From NCBI GenBank assembly GCA_045837725.1, contig JBEWZL010000124.1, positions 558,001 through 622,000 on the forward strand: a stretch of DNA of 64,000 nucleotides, read 5' to 3'. This DNA is from Vermamoeba vermiformis (lineage: Eukaryota > Tubulinea > Echinamoebida). Shown here piece after piece: positions 63,884 through 64,000 of this stretch; position 1 is the stretch's first letter, and the number at the start of each line of letters is the position of its first letter. The notes beneath the pieces are model-generated. The model saw only the letters and a program-made list of their open reading frames with translations. It ran no database searches and was not told where the DNA came from. Both the position numbers and the translations under genes were made by a program.

Positions 63884-64000
63884 TTAATCGGACTTAACCT
63901 GCTTGGTATCAACGTAAATAGCAGGTAGTGAAGGTAGTCGAAAGAAAGAACTCTGATCGACGACGTTGCACCTACGAAATACGTTGAACAAGCAGATCGA
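63884..64000 (-). CDS. 3' end of an unidentified gene
   Basis: An open minus-strand frame enters from the right edge and ends with the plausible C-terminus SFFRLPSLPAIYVDTKQVKSD at 63884. Only about 38 codons are visible, so no family can be named. It converges on the GT14 gene across 226 bp of AT-rich sequence. Confidence 0.4.
   Translation of the reverse strand, partial: SICLFNVFRRCNVVDQSSFFRLPSLPAIYVDTKQVKSD

Overview
The window is nuclear DNA of a free-living, intron-rich protist. Genes sit densely on both strands and are cut by many short introns, mostly about 50 to 200 nt with GTAAGT or GTACGT donors and TAG or CAG acceptors. Intergenic DNA is AT-rich. There are no operons, Shine-Dalgarno sites or CRISPR arrays. 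The gene set (AP-5 sigma, exocyst Sec5, MOB, coactosin-like and TKL-kinase domains, TROVE/vWA, SulP, GT14, FAM151) excludes bacteria and makes fungi unlikely. An amoeba of Amoebozoa or Heterolobosea is the best guess, but the sequence alone does not decide it.

Layout. 1-5.4 kb: the 5' end of a PEP/pyruvate-binding (PPDK-type) gene, an M20 peptidase, a CYTH-like protein, a complete hAT-like miniature transposon, and a five-exon AP-5 sigma gene that the transposon missed by 28 bp. 5.6-14.4 kb: a USP4/15-type deubiquitinase, an intronless AAA plus nuclease gene of the Crinkler-effector kind, a divergent actin, and an eight-exon MOB gene with no long ORF. 14.9-19.4 kb: a local duplication carrying three copies of an unknown 79-residue gene, one of them broken, interleaved with two unknown genes. 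19.5-33.5 kb: an ABCC transporter, a UBZ plus F-box protein, a TROVE/vWA/RGG protein with a CBM48-like tail, a SET-domain protein and a FAM151 protein. 33.8-46.8 kb: a TKL kinase fused to a coactosin/ADF-H domain, a divergent pair of secreted FG-GAP-like genes, a fragment copied from a neighbouring gene, a small membrane protein, an F-box/LRR/RPA-C fusion and an ER-type SDR. 47-64 kb: Sec5, a tandem pair of small membrane proteins, an EEP nuclease, a hydroxylysine-kinase-like protein, an H1-WWE fusion, a SulP/STAS transporter, a PH-like protein, a GT14 glycosyltransferase and the tail of one more gene.

The genes do not form one pathway. Recurring themes are ubiquitin (USP, UBZ/F-box, F-box/LRR/RPA), membrane traffic (AP-5, Sec5) and actin (actin-like, kinase-coactosin). 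The most novel signals are unusual fusions: F-box+LRR+RPA70-C, linker histone+WWE, TKL kinase+coactosin, and TROVE/vWA+RGG+CBM48. Next come the uncharacterised tandem 79-residue family and the hAT-like element. Several otherwise conserved genes change frame by one base, so either the assembly has indel errors or some of these genes are decaying. Exon models were made by eye from splice consensus and frame continuity.
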